From: Sciscionella sediminilitoris
Lineage (GTDB): Bacteria > Actinomycetota > Actinomycetes > Mycobacteriales > Pseudonocardiaceae
Assembly: GCF_000737195.2 (NCBI RefSeq)
Contig: NZ_JALM01000099.1
Location: forward strand, 1 to 45,728
Length of the DNA stretch: 45,728 nt
Reading direction: 5' to 3'
In this document: piece after piece, positions 9,802 through 17,754 of the stretch
Numbering within the stretch: position 1 is the first letter of the stretch
Layout: the number at the start of each line of letters is the position of its first letter
Notes under the pieces: generated by a model
Database searches by the model: none
Seen by the model: the letters and a program-made list of their open reading frames with translations, nothing else
Told to the model about the DNA's origin: nothing
Position numbers and translations under genes: made by a program

Positions 9802-9911
9802 GCCCCACTCCCTTCACCTGACACTCCATCCGTGATTTTAACGATCCGACCAACCGGGTGGGGGTGGGATCATCGGCGTTCCCCCTTAGTGCTACTGTTT
9901 CCTCGTCGCTC
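9802..9911. promoter_or_regulatory. Divergent promoter region between fhaA and tRNA-Leu
   Basis: This 110-base gap must hold the promoter of the long fhaA-pknB operon (leftward) and that of the tRNA gene (rightward). It contains an A/T-richer patch (9836-9842) and GC-rich runs around 9858-9866. No consensus -35/-10 pair stands out with confidence. Assignment rests on position only. Confidence 0.5.
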
Positions 9912-9994
9912 GGGCGAGTGGCGGAATGGCAGACGCGCACGGTTCAGGTCCGTGTGTCCGAAAGGACGTGGGGGTTCAACTCCCCCCTCGCCCA
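9912..9994 (+). tRNA. tRNA-Leu (anticodon CAG)
   Basis: Acceptor arms GGGCGAG (9912-9918) and CTCGCCC (9987-9993) pair perfectly and are followed by discriminator A. The anticodon stem CACGG/CCGTG encloses the seven-base loop TTCAGGT, so the anticodon is CAG. A long variable arm (class II) and a T-loop with GGTTCAACTCC complete the cloverleaf. The CCA end is not fully encoded (ACCC). A tRNA-Leu next to fhaA is also found in mycobacteria. The accessory island starts just downstream, though no attachment-site duplication was seen. Confidence 0.95.
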
Positions 9995-10012
9995 CCCGAT
10001 TGGCCGGGGTGT

Positions 10013-10072
10013 GCCCACGGAAAACGTGGGCCACCATCGGCTGGTGATTGTTTATGGGGGCCTAGCCCCCAT
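10013..10072 (+). terminator. Two hairpins downstream of tRNA-Leu
   Basis: Two perfect inverted repeats lie in series. GCCCACG-gaaaa-CGTGGGC spans 10013-10031. ATGGGGGC-cta-GCCCCCAT spans 10054-10072. Neither is followed by a T-run, so they may be weak or factor-dependent terminators or processing structures for the tRNA transcript. The function is inferred from position. Confidence 0.5.
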
Positions 10073-10125
10073 GCCCCCTAGGTGCGGGCTTCTCTTCTTG
10101 ACTGCGTGGTTTCGTTGGGGTTTGA

Positions 10126-10187
10126 CCAGCGCGGCTTGGGGTTCTTTGAGGTTGGGCCAGCGCTGCCTTGGGTTCGTTGAGGTTGTG
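10126..10187 (+). repeat. Two-copy 31-bp imperfect tandem repeat
   Basis: Positions 10126-10156 and 10157-10187 are adjacent 31-base units that start CCAGCGC and end GAGGTTG plus two bases. They differ at only a few positions. A partial related unit (TTTCGTTGGGGTTTGA, about 10110-10125) precedes them. The gap between the tRNA and the next gene (9995-10259) contains only these repeats and the two hairpins, with no gene. Confidence 0.75.
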
Positions 10188-10259
10188 CGCGGCTCGGTAG
10201 TGGTGCTTTCGCCCGGTTGTCGGACGCGCCCACTCGATCAGGTGTCGTAACTTGGCTAT

Positions 10260-11006
10260 GTGTCCTTGCCGATACTGCACGCGTTCATCGACGAATCCGG
10301 GCAGCGGGCACACACACCGGCATCCAGTGACCACTTCGTCATGAGCGCGGTCGTGATCCCCGACGAAGAGCTCGCCAGATCACAGGACCTGCTCGCAGAG
10401 CTCCGGCAAGATCTGGGGCGCAATCCTGGCGACACGCTGCACTGGAAGAACATCCAAGGACACTCGCAACGGTTGCATCTGGCGAAAACACTCGCCGCCC
10501 AACCCTGGCTGACAGTGTCCTCGGTGATCGTCTGCAAGCGACATCTGAACGGCCCGCTGCTCGACGAGGACCCCGCCTACCTGTTGACACTTCGATACCT
10601 GTTGGAGCGATTGTCGTGGATAGCCCGCGAACGAGGCCGGCTACTCCGCTACACGCTGGCGCACATAGTGCGGTTCAAGACCTCCAGCCTCCGAGCGTAC
10701 GAGGCGGAATTGCGCGCCGAGGAGGAGTGTCAGATCGCCTGGCCACACCTCGATCCACGCGGCGGACACCTCGACCAGCCATCCCGCGTAGAACAACTGC
10801 AGTTGGCCGATGCCATCGCATCCGCCACCGGTGCGGCGTTCAATCGGGACAGGTTCGGTTACACCGAACAGCGTTATCTTCACGAGCTCCAGTCGATCGT
10901 CTATCGGCGCGGAGCGGGAGCGAATGCGCTCACCTCGTACGGCCTGAAGATGCACCCTTGGCATGAAACGGCTAGAGCCGCCTACCCGTGGGTGGCGGCT
11001 CTATAG
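10260..11006 (+). CDS. DUF3800 domain protein
   Basis: A 248-residue soluble protein of the DUF3800 type. The N-terminus carries the hallmark HAFIDESGQ (DESG at 11-14), followed by FVMSAVVIPDEE and a conserved central region with HWKN. DUF3800 proteins are predicted to have an RNase H-like fold and often sit in mobile or defence neighbourhoods, but their reaction is unproven (family knowledge). The start is taken as GTG 10260 because it gives the family N-terminus; an ATG two bases upstream is out of frame. It precedes the methyltransferase operon by 178 bases in the same direction. Its base composition is slightly less GC-rich than its neighbours. A role in the downstream system is conjecture. 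Confidence 0.75.
   Translation: MSLPILHAFIDESGQRAHTPASSDHFVMSAVVIPDEELARSQDLLAELRQDLGRNPGDTLHWKNIQGHSQRLHLAKTLAAQPWLTVSSVIVCKRHLNGPLLDEDPAYLLTLRYLLERLSWIARERGRLLRYTLAHIVRFKTSSLRAYEAELRAEEECQIAWPHLDPRGGHLDQPSRVEQLQLADAIASATGAAFNRDRFGYTEQRYLHELQSIVYRRGAGANALTSYGLKMHPWHETARAAYPWVAAL
10973..11003 (+). terminator. Strong hairpin over the last codons of the DUF3800 gene
   Basis: TAGAGCCGCC (10973-10982) and GGCGGCTCTA (10994-11003) are perfect inverse complements, with a short inner ACC/GGT extension. The structure ends at the base before the TAG stop codon, so it encodes the last residues of the protein. There is no T-tract, so it may be a transcript-end stabiliser or a weak terminator isolating this gene from the operon that follows. 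Confidence 0.6.
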
Positions 11007-11184
11007 CGTACGTCGACCGGCTGTGCCGCAATCGCGGGTGCTGATGTTTCCACCAGCAGACGATCATCCGTACATGTCTAGGCTAGCAGCACCCTGTCGG
11101 CGCGGCAACCAACCGGCGACTGTTCCTCGCTCTGTCGGTGGGTGGCCATAGGGTGGGCACTGACTCGGTGCGGGAGGAGGCAGC

Positions 11185-12489
11185 GTGGGTGCTTGGCGGC
11201 CGGTGCAGTATCTCGGCAGCAAGCTGCGGACGATCGAACACATCACCGCGGCCGTCGATGAGCTCGGTGCGCCCACGACGGTCTGGGAGCCGTTCACGGG
11301 CTCGACGGTGGTCGCCCAGGCGCTCGCGCAGCACGGCAACCGGGTGGTGGCCGGGGACGCCCTCGCGTCGAGCTCGCTGTTCGCGACCGCGGTGCTCGGT
11401 GTCGGCAGAACACGAACCACGCGGATCGGTGCGCTCGCCGAACAGGCCCTCGCGGCGGTCCAGATCCCGGAGGAGTTCGGGGGCTGGCTCAGCAGAGAGG
11501 ACTCGGCGCTCGCCGCCCAGGATGGGCCCGAGCTGCTGCGCATCGGCGCCGAGCTGCCCCAGCGCTGGCGGGTCACCGGCGCCGATTCCGCGCTCGCCGC
11601 CCTGTTCACCCGGATCGACACCGCCGCCGAACACGCCGAGCACACCGGAACGGGGCTGCTGAGCGCCACCTACGCGGGCACCTACTTCGGGCTACGCCAG
11701 GCACTCGCCCTGGAAGCACTGCGCGCGGCGATCGGCGAGGTCACCGAACCCGGCGGCTGGGCGCACTCCTGCCTGTGCACCGCGCTGTGCCACGCCGCGT
11801 CCACCGCCGTGTTCTCGCCGGGCAAGCACTTCGCCCAGCCGCACCGCATCCGGGAGGGCAAGAACCTGGGGTTCCACGCGAAACGGGCGCTCGCCGACCG
11901 GAGCGTGGACATCGGCGCACGGTTCCTGGACGCGGCACGCACCCTGGAGCAGGTGGCCGCCACGGGCACCGAAGGGCACCGCGCGCATCAGGCCCGGGTC
12001 GAGGAGGTCACCGCGGACGAGCTGCGTGCCTGGGGGGTGCGCGTGGTCTACGCGGACCCGCCGTATACCGCGCAGCAGTACAGCCGCTTCTACCACCTGC
12101 TGGAGACCCTGGTCACCGCCGTCCCGCCGAAGCTGCAGACCAAGAACGGGCAGGTGACCCGCGGTCTCTACCCGGAGGGCCGGTACCTCTCGCCGTACTG
12201 CTCGCGCACCAAGGCGCCCGGCGCGATCAGCGAACTCGCCCGCACCACGGCGAAAGCGGGGGCGCACCTGCTGCTCAGCTACTCCACCCGCGGCGGCCCG
12301 AGCACCGGCAACGCGCGTTCGGTCACCCTGCCCGAACTGGTCCGGCGCGTCGAGGAGGTGTTCGGGGCGGATAACGTGACGGTGCGGCCACTGGAACTGC
12401 GCTACCGCCAGTTCAACCGGACCGATGCCGAGGTCACCGGCCGCAACGACCCGGAATACCTCGTGCTCGGGAGGGCCAGTGCTTGCTAG
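11185..12489 (+). CDS. D12-class N6-adenine DNA methyltransferase 1
   Basis: Adenine-specific DNA methyltransferase of 434 residues. It begins with the D12/FokI-type signature VQYLGSKLRTIEHI (about residues 7-20), has SAM-binding motif I VWEPFTGST (33-41) and catalytic motif IV ADPPYTAQQYSRFYHL (DPPY at 291-294). The GTG start follows a GGAGGAGG-type ribosome site. It heads a five-gene operon and overlaps the next gene by 11 bases. A second separate methyltransferase of the same class follows. Each may protect one strand of an asymmetric site, as the two halves of M.FokI do; that is inference. The host-protection role follows from the adjacent restriction genes. Confidence 0.9.
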   Translation: MGAWRPVQYLGSKLRTIEHITAAVDELGAPTTVWEPFTGSTVVAQALAQHGNRVVAGDALASSSLFATAVLGVGRTRTTRIGALAEQALAAVQIPEEFGGWLSREDSALAAQDGPELLRIGAELPQRWRVTGADSALAALFTRIDTAAEHAEHTGTGLLSATYAGTYFGLRQALALEALRAAIGEVTEPGGWAHSCLCTALCHAASTAVFSPGKHFAQPHRIREGKNLGFHAKRALADRSVDIGARFLDAARTLEQVAATGTEGHRAHQARVEEVTADELRAWGVRVVYADPPYTAQQYSRFYHLLETLVTAVPPKLQTKNGQVTRGLYPEGRYLSPYCSRTKAPGAISELARTTAKAGAHLLLSYSTRGGPSTGNARSVTLPELVRRVEEVFGADNVTVRPLELRYRQFNRTDAEVTGRNDPEYLVLGRASAC

Positions 12490-13804
12490 ATACCTCGGGA
12501 GCAAGCAGGCCATCATGCCCGAGCTGCTGGCCACCGTGGAGCAGCACGCCGAGCCCGGTGCGCACGTGGTGGACGCCTTCTCCGGAAGCCTCGCGGTCTC
12601 GCTCGGGCTCAAACAGGCCGGCTACCGGGTGACCGCGAACGACATCAACCTGTTCTCCGCGGTACTCGCCGAGGCGTACCTGCTGCCCGCCGAACCACCG
12701 GAGACGGACGCGCACGCGCTGCTGCCCGCCCGCCGGGTGAAGGAATACCTGCCGGTGGCACGCCGGATCACCAAGGAATTGTCCGGCGAACCCGGCTACG
12801 CCTTCCTCGGTGAACCGGAATGGCGCGCCCGCTACGAGAATTACCTCACCGTGCAGACGCATCTGGCGAACCTCACCCCTGGACAATTGCCCGCGCGGCA
12901 CCGCAAGACGCATTTCTTCGACACCTACTGCGAGCTCGGCAGCAATTCCGCCTACGAGAGCTCGCGCGGCGCGAAAGGTCACCGGCGGTTCTTCACCCCG
13001 GAGAACGCGCACCGCATCGATCTGGCGGTGAACCAGCTGCGGGCCTGGCGGCGCGCGGACCGGATCGACCGGCAGACCTACGCGCTGCTGCTGGCGAACC
13101 TGATGCGCGCCGTGGAGAAGGTCTCCAACACCCAGGGCACCTACCACGATTTTCCGCGCGACCGCTGGGATTCCCGGGCGCTTCGGCCGCTGCGTTTCGA
13201 TCCGCCCGCGCTCGATCCGTATCTGGGCGGCGTCGGCGGGCACACCGTCGGCGTGGAGCGCGACACCCTCGATTTCATCGGCGAGGTGGACGGGCATTCG
13301 GTGCTCTACATCGATCCGCCGTACAATTTCCGGCAGTACACCGCCTATTATTTCCTGCCGAACGTGCTGTGCCGGTACCCGGAAATGGACGATGTCGACG
13401 AATACTTCGCCAATGTGCGCTATGTTCGCGGGCAGAATCCGGAGGACGATTTCACCTCGACGTTCTGCAAACCGAAACGGTTCATCGCGGACATGCACGA
13501 GCTCATCGAGCGCGCGGCCTGCCGGACCGTGGTCATCAGCTATTTCACCGGGGCCAACCACTGGAGCTCGTTCGACACCGGACCGAACGACACCGGAAGG
13601 GAACTGCTCAGCGAACTGCTCAGCGGGGACCTGTTCGAACCGGGCAGCCTCTCGGTGCTCGAGGTGCCGCGGCGCAACTACGCCAGCTACGGCGGCTACA
13701 CCGCGCGCACCGTGCACGAACTGCTGCTGGTCGCCGAGAAGAAGCAAGGCGAGGAACGTGGAACCACGAAACGCGCTGCGCGACGGCTTCGCCAACTGGC
13801 TTGA
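12479..13804 (+). CDS. D12-class N6-adenine DNA methyltransferase 2
   Basis: A second, distinct adenine methyltransferase of 441 residues with LARYLGSKQAIMPEL at the N-terminus, motif I VVDAFSGSLA (about 31-40) and catalytic YIDPPYNFRQYTAYY (DPPY at 279-282). I chose GTG 12479, preceded by GGGAGG at about 12470-12475, because the protein then starts at the family N-terminus. An open frame runs further upstream but reads through methyltransferase 1 in another frame. The 3' end overlaps the next gene by 47 bases. The protein is only distantly similar to methyltransferase 1, so this is not a recent duplication. Confidence 0.9.
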   Translation: MLARYLGSKQAIMPELLATVEQHAEPGAHVVDAFSGSLAVSLGLKQAGYRVTANDINLFSAVLAEAYLLPAEPPETDAHALLPARRVKEYLPVARRITKELSGEPGYAFLGEPEWRARYENYLTVQTHLANLTPGQLPARHRKTHFFDTYCELGSNSAYESSRGAKGHRRFFTPENAHRIDLAVNQLRAWRRADRIDRQTYALLLANLMRAVEKVSNTQGTYHDFPRDRWDSRALRPLRFDPPALDPYLGGVGGHTVGVERDTLDFIGEVDGHSVLYIDPPYNFRQYTAYYFLPNVLCRYPEMDDVDEYFANVRYVRGQNPEDDFTSTFCKPKRFIADMHELIERAACRTVVISYFTGANHWSSFDTGPNDTGRELLSELLSGDLFEPGSLSVLEVPRRNYASYGGYTARTVHELLLVAEKKQGEERGTTKRAARRLRQLA

Positions 13805-14495
13805 GCACATCGTGCAAGGTTCGCGGGTGCGGACGGGGCGCAGGCTCGAACCGTTCGGCACCTCGCTGCGCAACAGTGCGCGCCTGGTGCCCTGGCTCGG
13901 CCAGACCGAACGCGGCGAGGCCCTGACGGTCACCGACCGGGTCCAGGCGGTCGCCGATATGCGCGCCATGCACCTGGTGCTCGGCGAATACCCGCGCCAC
14001 CGGCTCACCGCGCTGGGCTCCGCGACCCTGGCGCGCTGGCGGGAACTGGGCGTGGACAACGAATCTCGGGACGACGAGATCGCGCGCTGTGCGGCCCTTT
14101 TCGGCCAGGCAGCCCGGCTCGGTGTCGGCGAATACCTTGACATGTACGGATTCTGGTGCGAACTCACCGCCATCCGGCCCGCGGAACACTGGCTCGCGGA
14201 CGTGTTCAGCCTCTACCTGCCCTCCTATCTCGACCAGTCCGATCCGAGCGGGTACAACCCGTTCCGCGTACTCATCGCGGCGACCGGCGGGGAACTGGGC
14301 AGCGAACAGGATTGGCGCGACTGGGCCGAATCCGAGCGGGACGCGAACCTCGCCGCCTTCGTGAACCGGATCGAGAAGGCCCGCCCCGGCGGACGGCGGG
14401 CGTTCTGCCAGGGCATGGAGGCCTACCGGATCGCCCGGACCGAACCACGCGCGCTGCCGGGGAAACTCGCCGAATGGGGAATTCCGCATGCCTGA
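13758..14495 (+). CDS. Unrecognised 245-residue protein of the restriction operon
   Basis: I do not recognise a family. The protein is soluble, largely helical in appearance, rich in Arg, Trp and Glu, and has no signal peptide or membrane helix. Visible blocks include FANWLEHIVQGSRVRTGRR, MHLVLGEYPRHRLTALG and DVFSLYLPSYLDQSDPSGYN. The start is GTG 13758, preceded by GGCGAGGA at 13748-13755; the 47-base overlap with the methyltransferase leaves little choice. It ends eight bases inside the AAA+ gene. BsuMI and LlaI-type systems also carry an extra restriction ORF next to the McrB/McrC-like pair. By analogy this could supply target recognition, since the AAA+ protein has only a short N-terminal extension. 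Confidence 0.8.
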   Translation: MEPRNALRDGFANWLEHIVQGSRVRTGRRLEPFGTSLRNSARLVPWLGQTERGEALTVTDRVQAVADMRAMHLVLGEYPRHRLTALGSATLARWRELGVDNESRDDEIARCAALFGQAARLGVGEYLDMYGFWCELTAIRPAEHWLADVFSLYLPSYLDQSDPSGYNPFRVLIAATGGELGSEQDWRDWAESERDANLAAFVNRIEKARPGGRRAFCQGMEAYRIARTEPRALPGKLAEWGIPHA

Positions 14496-15630
14496 ACAGC
14501 TCGAGATGCGCCTTTCCGGGGCCGCCGCCCGCACCGCTGCGGCCGTCGACTGGGCACCGCCGCCCGATCACGGCTGGACCAGGGAGGTCGTCGAGCCCGC
14601 GTTGCGGTTCCCCGATCTGGACACGGTGACCGCGCGGGTGCACGAGGAACTGGCCCGCGGGCACGTGGTGCTGCCGGACGCGGACAACCTCGTGCGCCGC
14701 TGCGTGCACGCGCTACTGGTCGGGCACCTGGTGCTGCAGGGACCGCCGGGAACCGGGAAGACCACCTTCGCCCGCGCGCTCGCCGCCGGATTCCGCGCCG
14801 AGCTCAGCGAATCGACCGCGACCAGTGACTGGACCCCGTTCCACGTGGTCGGCGGCCTGCGCCCGGACAGCGGCGGCGGATTCAGCGCCTCGCACGGGCA
14901 CGTCGTGGCGGCGGCACTGCGCTGCGCCGAATTAGTGCAGGCCGGGGGCGAGACCCAGGCGAACTGGTTACTGATCGACGAGTTCAACCGGGCGGATATC
15001 GACAAAGCGATCGGCTCCCTGTTCACCGTCCTCGCCAGCTGCGATGCGGATCATCTCCGGAAAACCCCGGTGGAGCTGTGGTTCGAGGCCGAGCCCGCGG
15101 CCCGCAAACTCTGGATTCCCGCGCGGTTCCGGATCATCGCGTCCATGAACGACCTGGACACCTACTTCGTGAACCGGATCTCGCAGGGGCTCACCCGCAG
15201 GTTCCAGTTCGTCACGGTCGGGGTGCCCGAGGAGACCGGGACCGCGGAACAACCGGTCACCGAGGAATTCCGGCAGGCCTACGCGAACGCGCACGACTGG
15301 CTGACCCGTACCTACGCGCTCGAGGTGCCCGCGGACACCGAATGGCTGGCCCGGCTGCAGTCCGTCGTGGACCGGCTGCGCCACCCGGAGAACGGGGCGA
15401 GCTGGCCGGTCGGCACCGCGCAGGTGGTGGATGTGCTGCGGGTGGTCCTGCTGCGGTTGGCAAGCGGGGCGCAGGTGTGGCCCGGGGTGGACGAGGCGAT
15501 CGCGGACCGGATGGTGCCGCAGATGGCCGGGATCGACGATGAACAGGCGAGCTCCTTCCTCGAGGTGTTCACCGCCCACGGACTGGCCACAGCGGCCCGC
15601 GAACTCCGGCATCTCATCGGCGCACCGTGA
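14488..15630 (+). CDS. McrB-like AAA+ NTPase, restriction subunit
   Basis: AAA+ motor of 380 residues in the McrB/MoxR branch. Walker A GPPGTGKT is at 85-92, Walker B LLIDEFNRAD at 161-170 and sensor 1 IIASMNDLDTYF around 217-228, followed by NRISQGLTRRFQF, which matches the McrB-type sensor and arginine region. McrB proteins hydrolyse GTP; whether this one uses GTP or ATP cannot be told from sequence. The N-terminal extension is about 80 residues, too short for a full DNA-recognition domain. Its stop overlaps the start of the nuclease gene by GTGA. It is expected to assemble as a ring with the next protein (family inference). Confidence 0.85.
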   Translation: MPEQLEMRLSGAAARTAAAVDWAPPPDHGWTREVVEPALRFPDLDTVTARVHEELARGHVVLPDADNLVRRCVHALLVGHLVLQGPPGTGKTTFARALAAGFRAELSESTATSDWTPFHVVGGLRPDSGGGFSASHGHVVAAALRCAELVQAGGETQANWLLIDEFNRADIDKAIGSLFTVLASCDADHLRKTPVELWFEAEPAARKLWIPARFRIIASMNDLDTYFVNRISQGLTRRFQFVTVGVPEETGTAEQPVTEEFRQAYANAHDWLTRTYALEVPADTEWLARLQSVVDRLRHPENGASWPVGTAQVVDVLRVVLLRLASGAQVWPGVDEAIADRMVPQMAGIDDEQASSFLEVFTAHGLATAARELRHLIGAP

Positions 15631-16892
15631 CCGTGGAGCCGGGCGCCACCCTGACCGAGGAGGGCAGGCTGGCCGCGATCGGGGCCAGCCTGCCGCTGCT
15701 CGGCCGGTATTTCGCCTCCGGCACCCAGCCGCTCGAACAGCGCGCCGCGCTCGGTTCCCGGGACCGGGGCGGGGACACCGAACTGACCGAGCTGCTCGCC
15801 GGACTGCGCCTGCGGGTCGCGCTCGCCGCCGCGCACCGGTTGCGCGAACTGCTCGACCGGATCGCCGCGGACAGCAGCTTCCGCTACCGGTTGCGCACCC
15901 TGGATCGGACCGGGGCGATCACCGGGCAGCTCGACGTGAACCGTTATCTCGCCCAGCTCGGCACCGGCGGGCACGGCAGCTTCCCGGTGCTCGAGGTGCA
16001 TCGCAGCGCGCACACCCCGGAGAACATTCTCGCCGCCTATGCCGCGCGGTGGCTGACGAACGAACTGCGCACCGCGCTCGCCGCCAGCGCGGCCGCCGAA
16101 GCCGGACCGGAACACGCGGCCGCCCGCTCCGCGATGCGCGCGCTCGGCGCACTGCTGCGGCTGCCCGAATTCGCCGCCTGCGTCCCCGAAGCCGCACGGG
16201 TGCGGCGCAAACACGGCGAGCGCGCGCTGCTCGGCACCGTGCGGCGCAGGCTGCGGCGGCGCGAGATCGCCAGCGGGGCACCGTATGCCGAGCTCGCCGA
16301 CTGGATCGAGCGGGTCATCGGCGGGGAACCGGTCGCGAGCGCGGGCGAGCTCGAATGGTCGTTCTACGGGGAACGTTTCGACACCAAGCTGTTCGAGCTG
16401 TGGTGCCTCCGGCTGCTCGCCACGGTCCTCGCGCGCGCACTCGGGATTCCGGAGCCGGACCCGGAAACGGGTTGGCGCACCGGGGATCCCGCCTATCTGC
16501 TCGGCGAGGTCGAGCTGTCCTTCCAGCGCTCGATTCCCGGCCGCGCGGCACGCTGGCTGCGCACCGGGAGCGGGCGGGCGCTCGGCGGGGTGCCCGATAT
16601 CGTCGCGCGGCACGGCGAGCGGATCAGCCTGATCGACCCGAAACTGCGCAGGCGGACCGGTCCGCCGACCGAGGAGCTGTACAAGATCCTCGGCTACTTC
16701 GAGAACTTCCGGCTCACCGAACGGCCGTGCGGGGCGATCCTCTACTACGCACCCGTTCCGGAACCCCTGCGCGAGTACCGGTACGCGCCCGAGGACGGCG
16801 AAGGAGCACTGTTCGCCATCGGCGTCGACCCGGCACGCCCGCGCGAGTCGGGCACCGCGCTCGTCCCGCTGGCGCAGGTCATTCTCGGCTAA
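15627..16892 (+). CDS. McrC-like/DUF2357-type PD-(D/E)XK nuclease
   Basis: Predicted nuclease of 421 residues. The N-terminal half is Arg/Leu/Ala-rich and helical. From about residue 250 the sequence follows the McrC/DUF2357 pattern: FDTKLFELWCLRLL, then GVPDIV (Asp324), LIDPK (Asp337, Lys339) and EELYKILGYFENF (Glu350, Lys353, Tyr357), the arrangement of a PD-(D/E)XK active site. The GTG start overlaps the AAA+ stop codon. It is the last gene of the operon and ends convergently with purC, the two stop codons sharing bases 16890-16891. Read with the AAA+ protein it forms an McrBC-like cleavage module. Confidence 0.75.
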   Translation: MTVEPGATLTEEGRLAAIGASLPLLGRYFASGTQPLEQRAALGSRDRGGDTELTELLAGLRLRVALAAAHRLRELLDRIAADSSFRYRLRTLDRTGAITGQLDVNRYLAQLGTGGHGSFPVLEVHRSAHTPENILAAYAARWLTNELRTALAASAAAEAGPEHAAARSAMRALGALLRLPEFAACVPEAARVRRKHGERALLGTVRRRLRRREIASGAPYAELADWIERVIGGEPVASAGELEWSFYGERFDTKLFELWCLRLLATVLARALGIPEPDPETGWRTGDPAYLLGEVELSFQRSIPGRAARWLRTGSGRALGGVPDIVARHGERISLIDPKLRRRTGPPTEELYKILGYFENFRLTERPCGAILYYAPVPEPLREYRYAPEDGEGALFAIGVDPARPRESGTALVPLAQVILG

Positions 16893-17722
16893 GGGTTCCA
16901 GGTGGTTCCGGTGATGCGTTCGTAGACCTCGCGGTACCGGGCGCTGGTTGACTCGGCGATGTCGGCGGGGATCTCCGGCCCTGGGGCGGTCTTGTCCCAG
17001 CCCGTTCCCGAGGCCCAGTCGCGGACCAGCTGCTTGTCGTAGGAGCGCTGCGGTCCACCCGGCTGCCACTCGTCCACGTTCCAGAACCGCGAGGAGTCCG
17101 GGGTCAGGATCTCGTCCGCGAGCAGCACGTTCCCGTCCGCGTCCAGCCCGAACTCGAACTTCGTGTCCGCGATCAGCACCCCGCGCTCCTTCGCGTACGC
17201 GGCGCCCTCGGTGTACACCTGGATCGAGTAGTCACGCAGCCGGTTCGCGAGCTCCGCACCGATCTGGTCGGCCACATCCGCGAAGGTGATGAACTCGTCG
17301 TGACCCTGCTCGGCCTTCGTGGTCGGGGTGAAGATCGGTTCCGGCAGCTGATCGCCCTCGACCAGCCCGTCCGGGAGACGTACCCCGGAGATCGCCCCAT
17401 CGCGCTGATACTCGCGCAGGCCGAGCCCGGTCAGGTAACCGCGCACGATGCACTCCACCCGCAGCATCTCCAGCCGCTTGCAGCGCACCGCCCGGCCACG
17501 GAACTCCTCGGGCACATCCTCGGTGGAGATCACGTGGTTGCCCACGATGTGCTCGGTCCTCCCGAACCACCACGCGGCGAGCTGATTGAGCAGCTTGCCC
17601 TTGTCCGGGATCGGCGTCGGGAGCACCACGTCGTAGATCGACACCCGATCGCTCGCGACCATGATCAGATCGTCACCGTCCGTGTACAGGTCACGGACCT
17701 TGCCCGAGTAGCTGTGCTGCAC
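16889..17722 (-). CDS. purC: Phosphoribosylaminoimidazole-succinocarboxamide synthase (PurC)
   Basis: Joins CAIR and aspartate with ATP to give SAICAR in purine synthesis. Family motifs are YSGKVRDLY (about 4-12), VASDRVSIYDVVL, IPDKGKLL, LEMLRVECIVRGYLTG, TPTTKAEQGHDE and IADTKFEFGLD followed by DEILTPDSSRFW. The 277-residue protein starts at a GTG directly at QHSYSGKVR and lacks the roughly ten extra N-terminal residues of most actinobacterial PurC proteins. No better upstream start was seen. It is a housekeeping gene and marks the right edge of the accessory island. Confidence 0.96.
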   Translation of the reverse strand: MQHSYSGKVRDLYTDGDDLIMVASDRVSIYDVVLPTPIPDKGKLLNQLAAWWFGRTEHIVGNHVISTEDVPEEFRGRAVRCKRLEMLRVECIVRGYLTGLGLREYQRDGAISGVRLPDGLVEGDQLPEPIFTPTTKAEQGHDEFITFADVADQIGAELANRLRDYSIQVYTEGAAYAKERGVLIADTKFEFGLDADGNVLLADEILTPDSSRFWNVDEWQPGGPQRSYDKQLVRDWASGTGWDKTAPGPEIPADIAESTSARYREVYERITGTTWNP

Positions 17723-17754
17723 GTGCCCAAGCCTAAGCCACCGGGTCAGGGGTG

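Noticed and set aside
12425-12478. Longer N-terminus for methyltransferase 2
   Set aside because: The extra 18 codons read methyltransferase 1 in another frame and precede the conserved YLGSK start; GTG 12479 has a good ribosome site.
9912-16892. Integrative element with attL/attR
   Set aside because: No integrase and no repeat of the tRNA-Leu 3' end was found near purC or elsewhere in the island.
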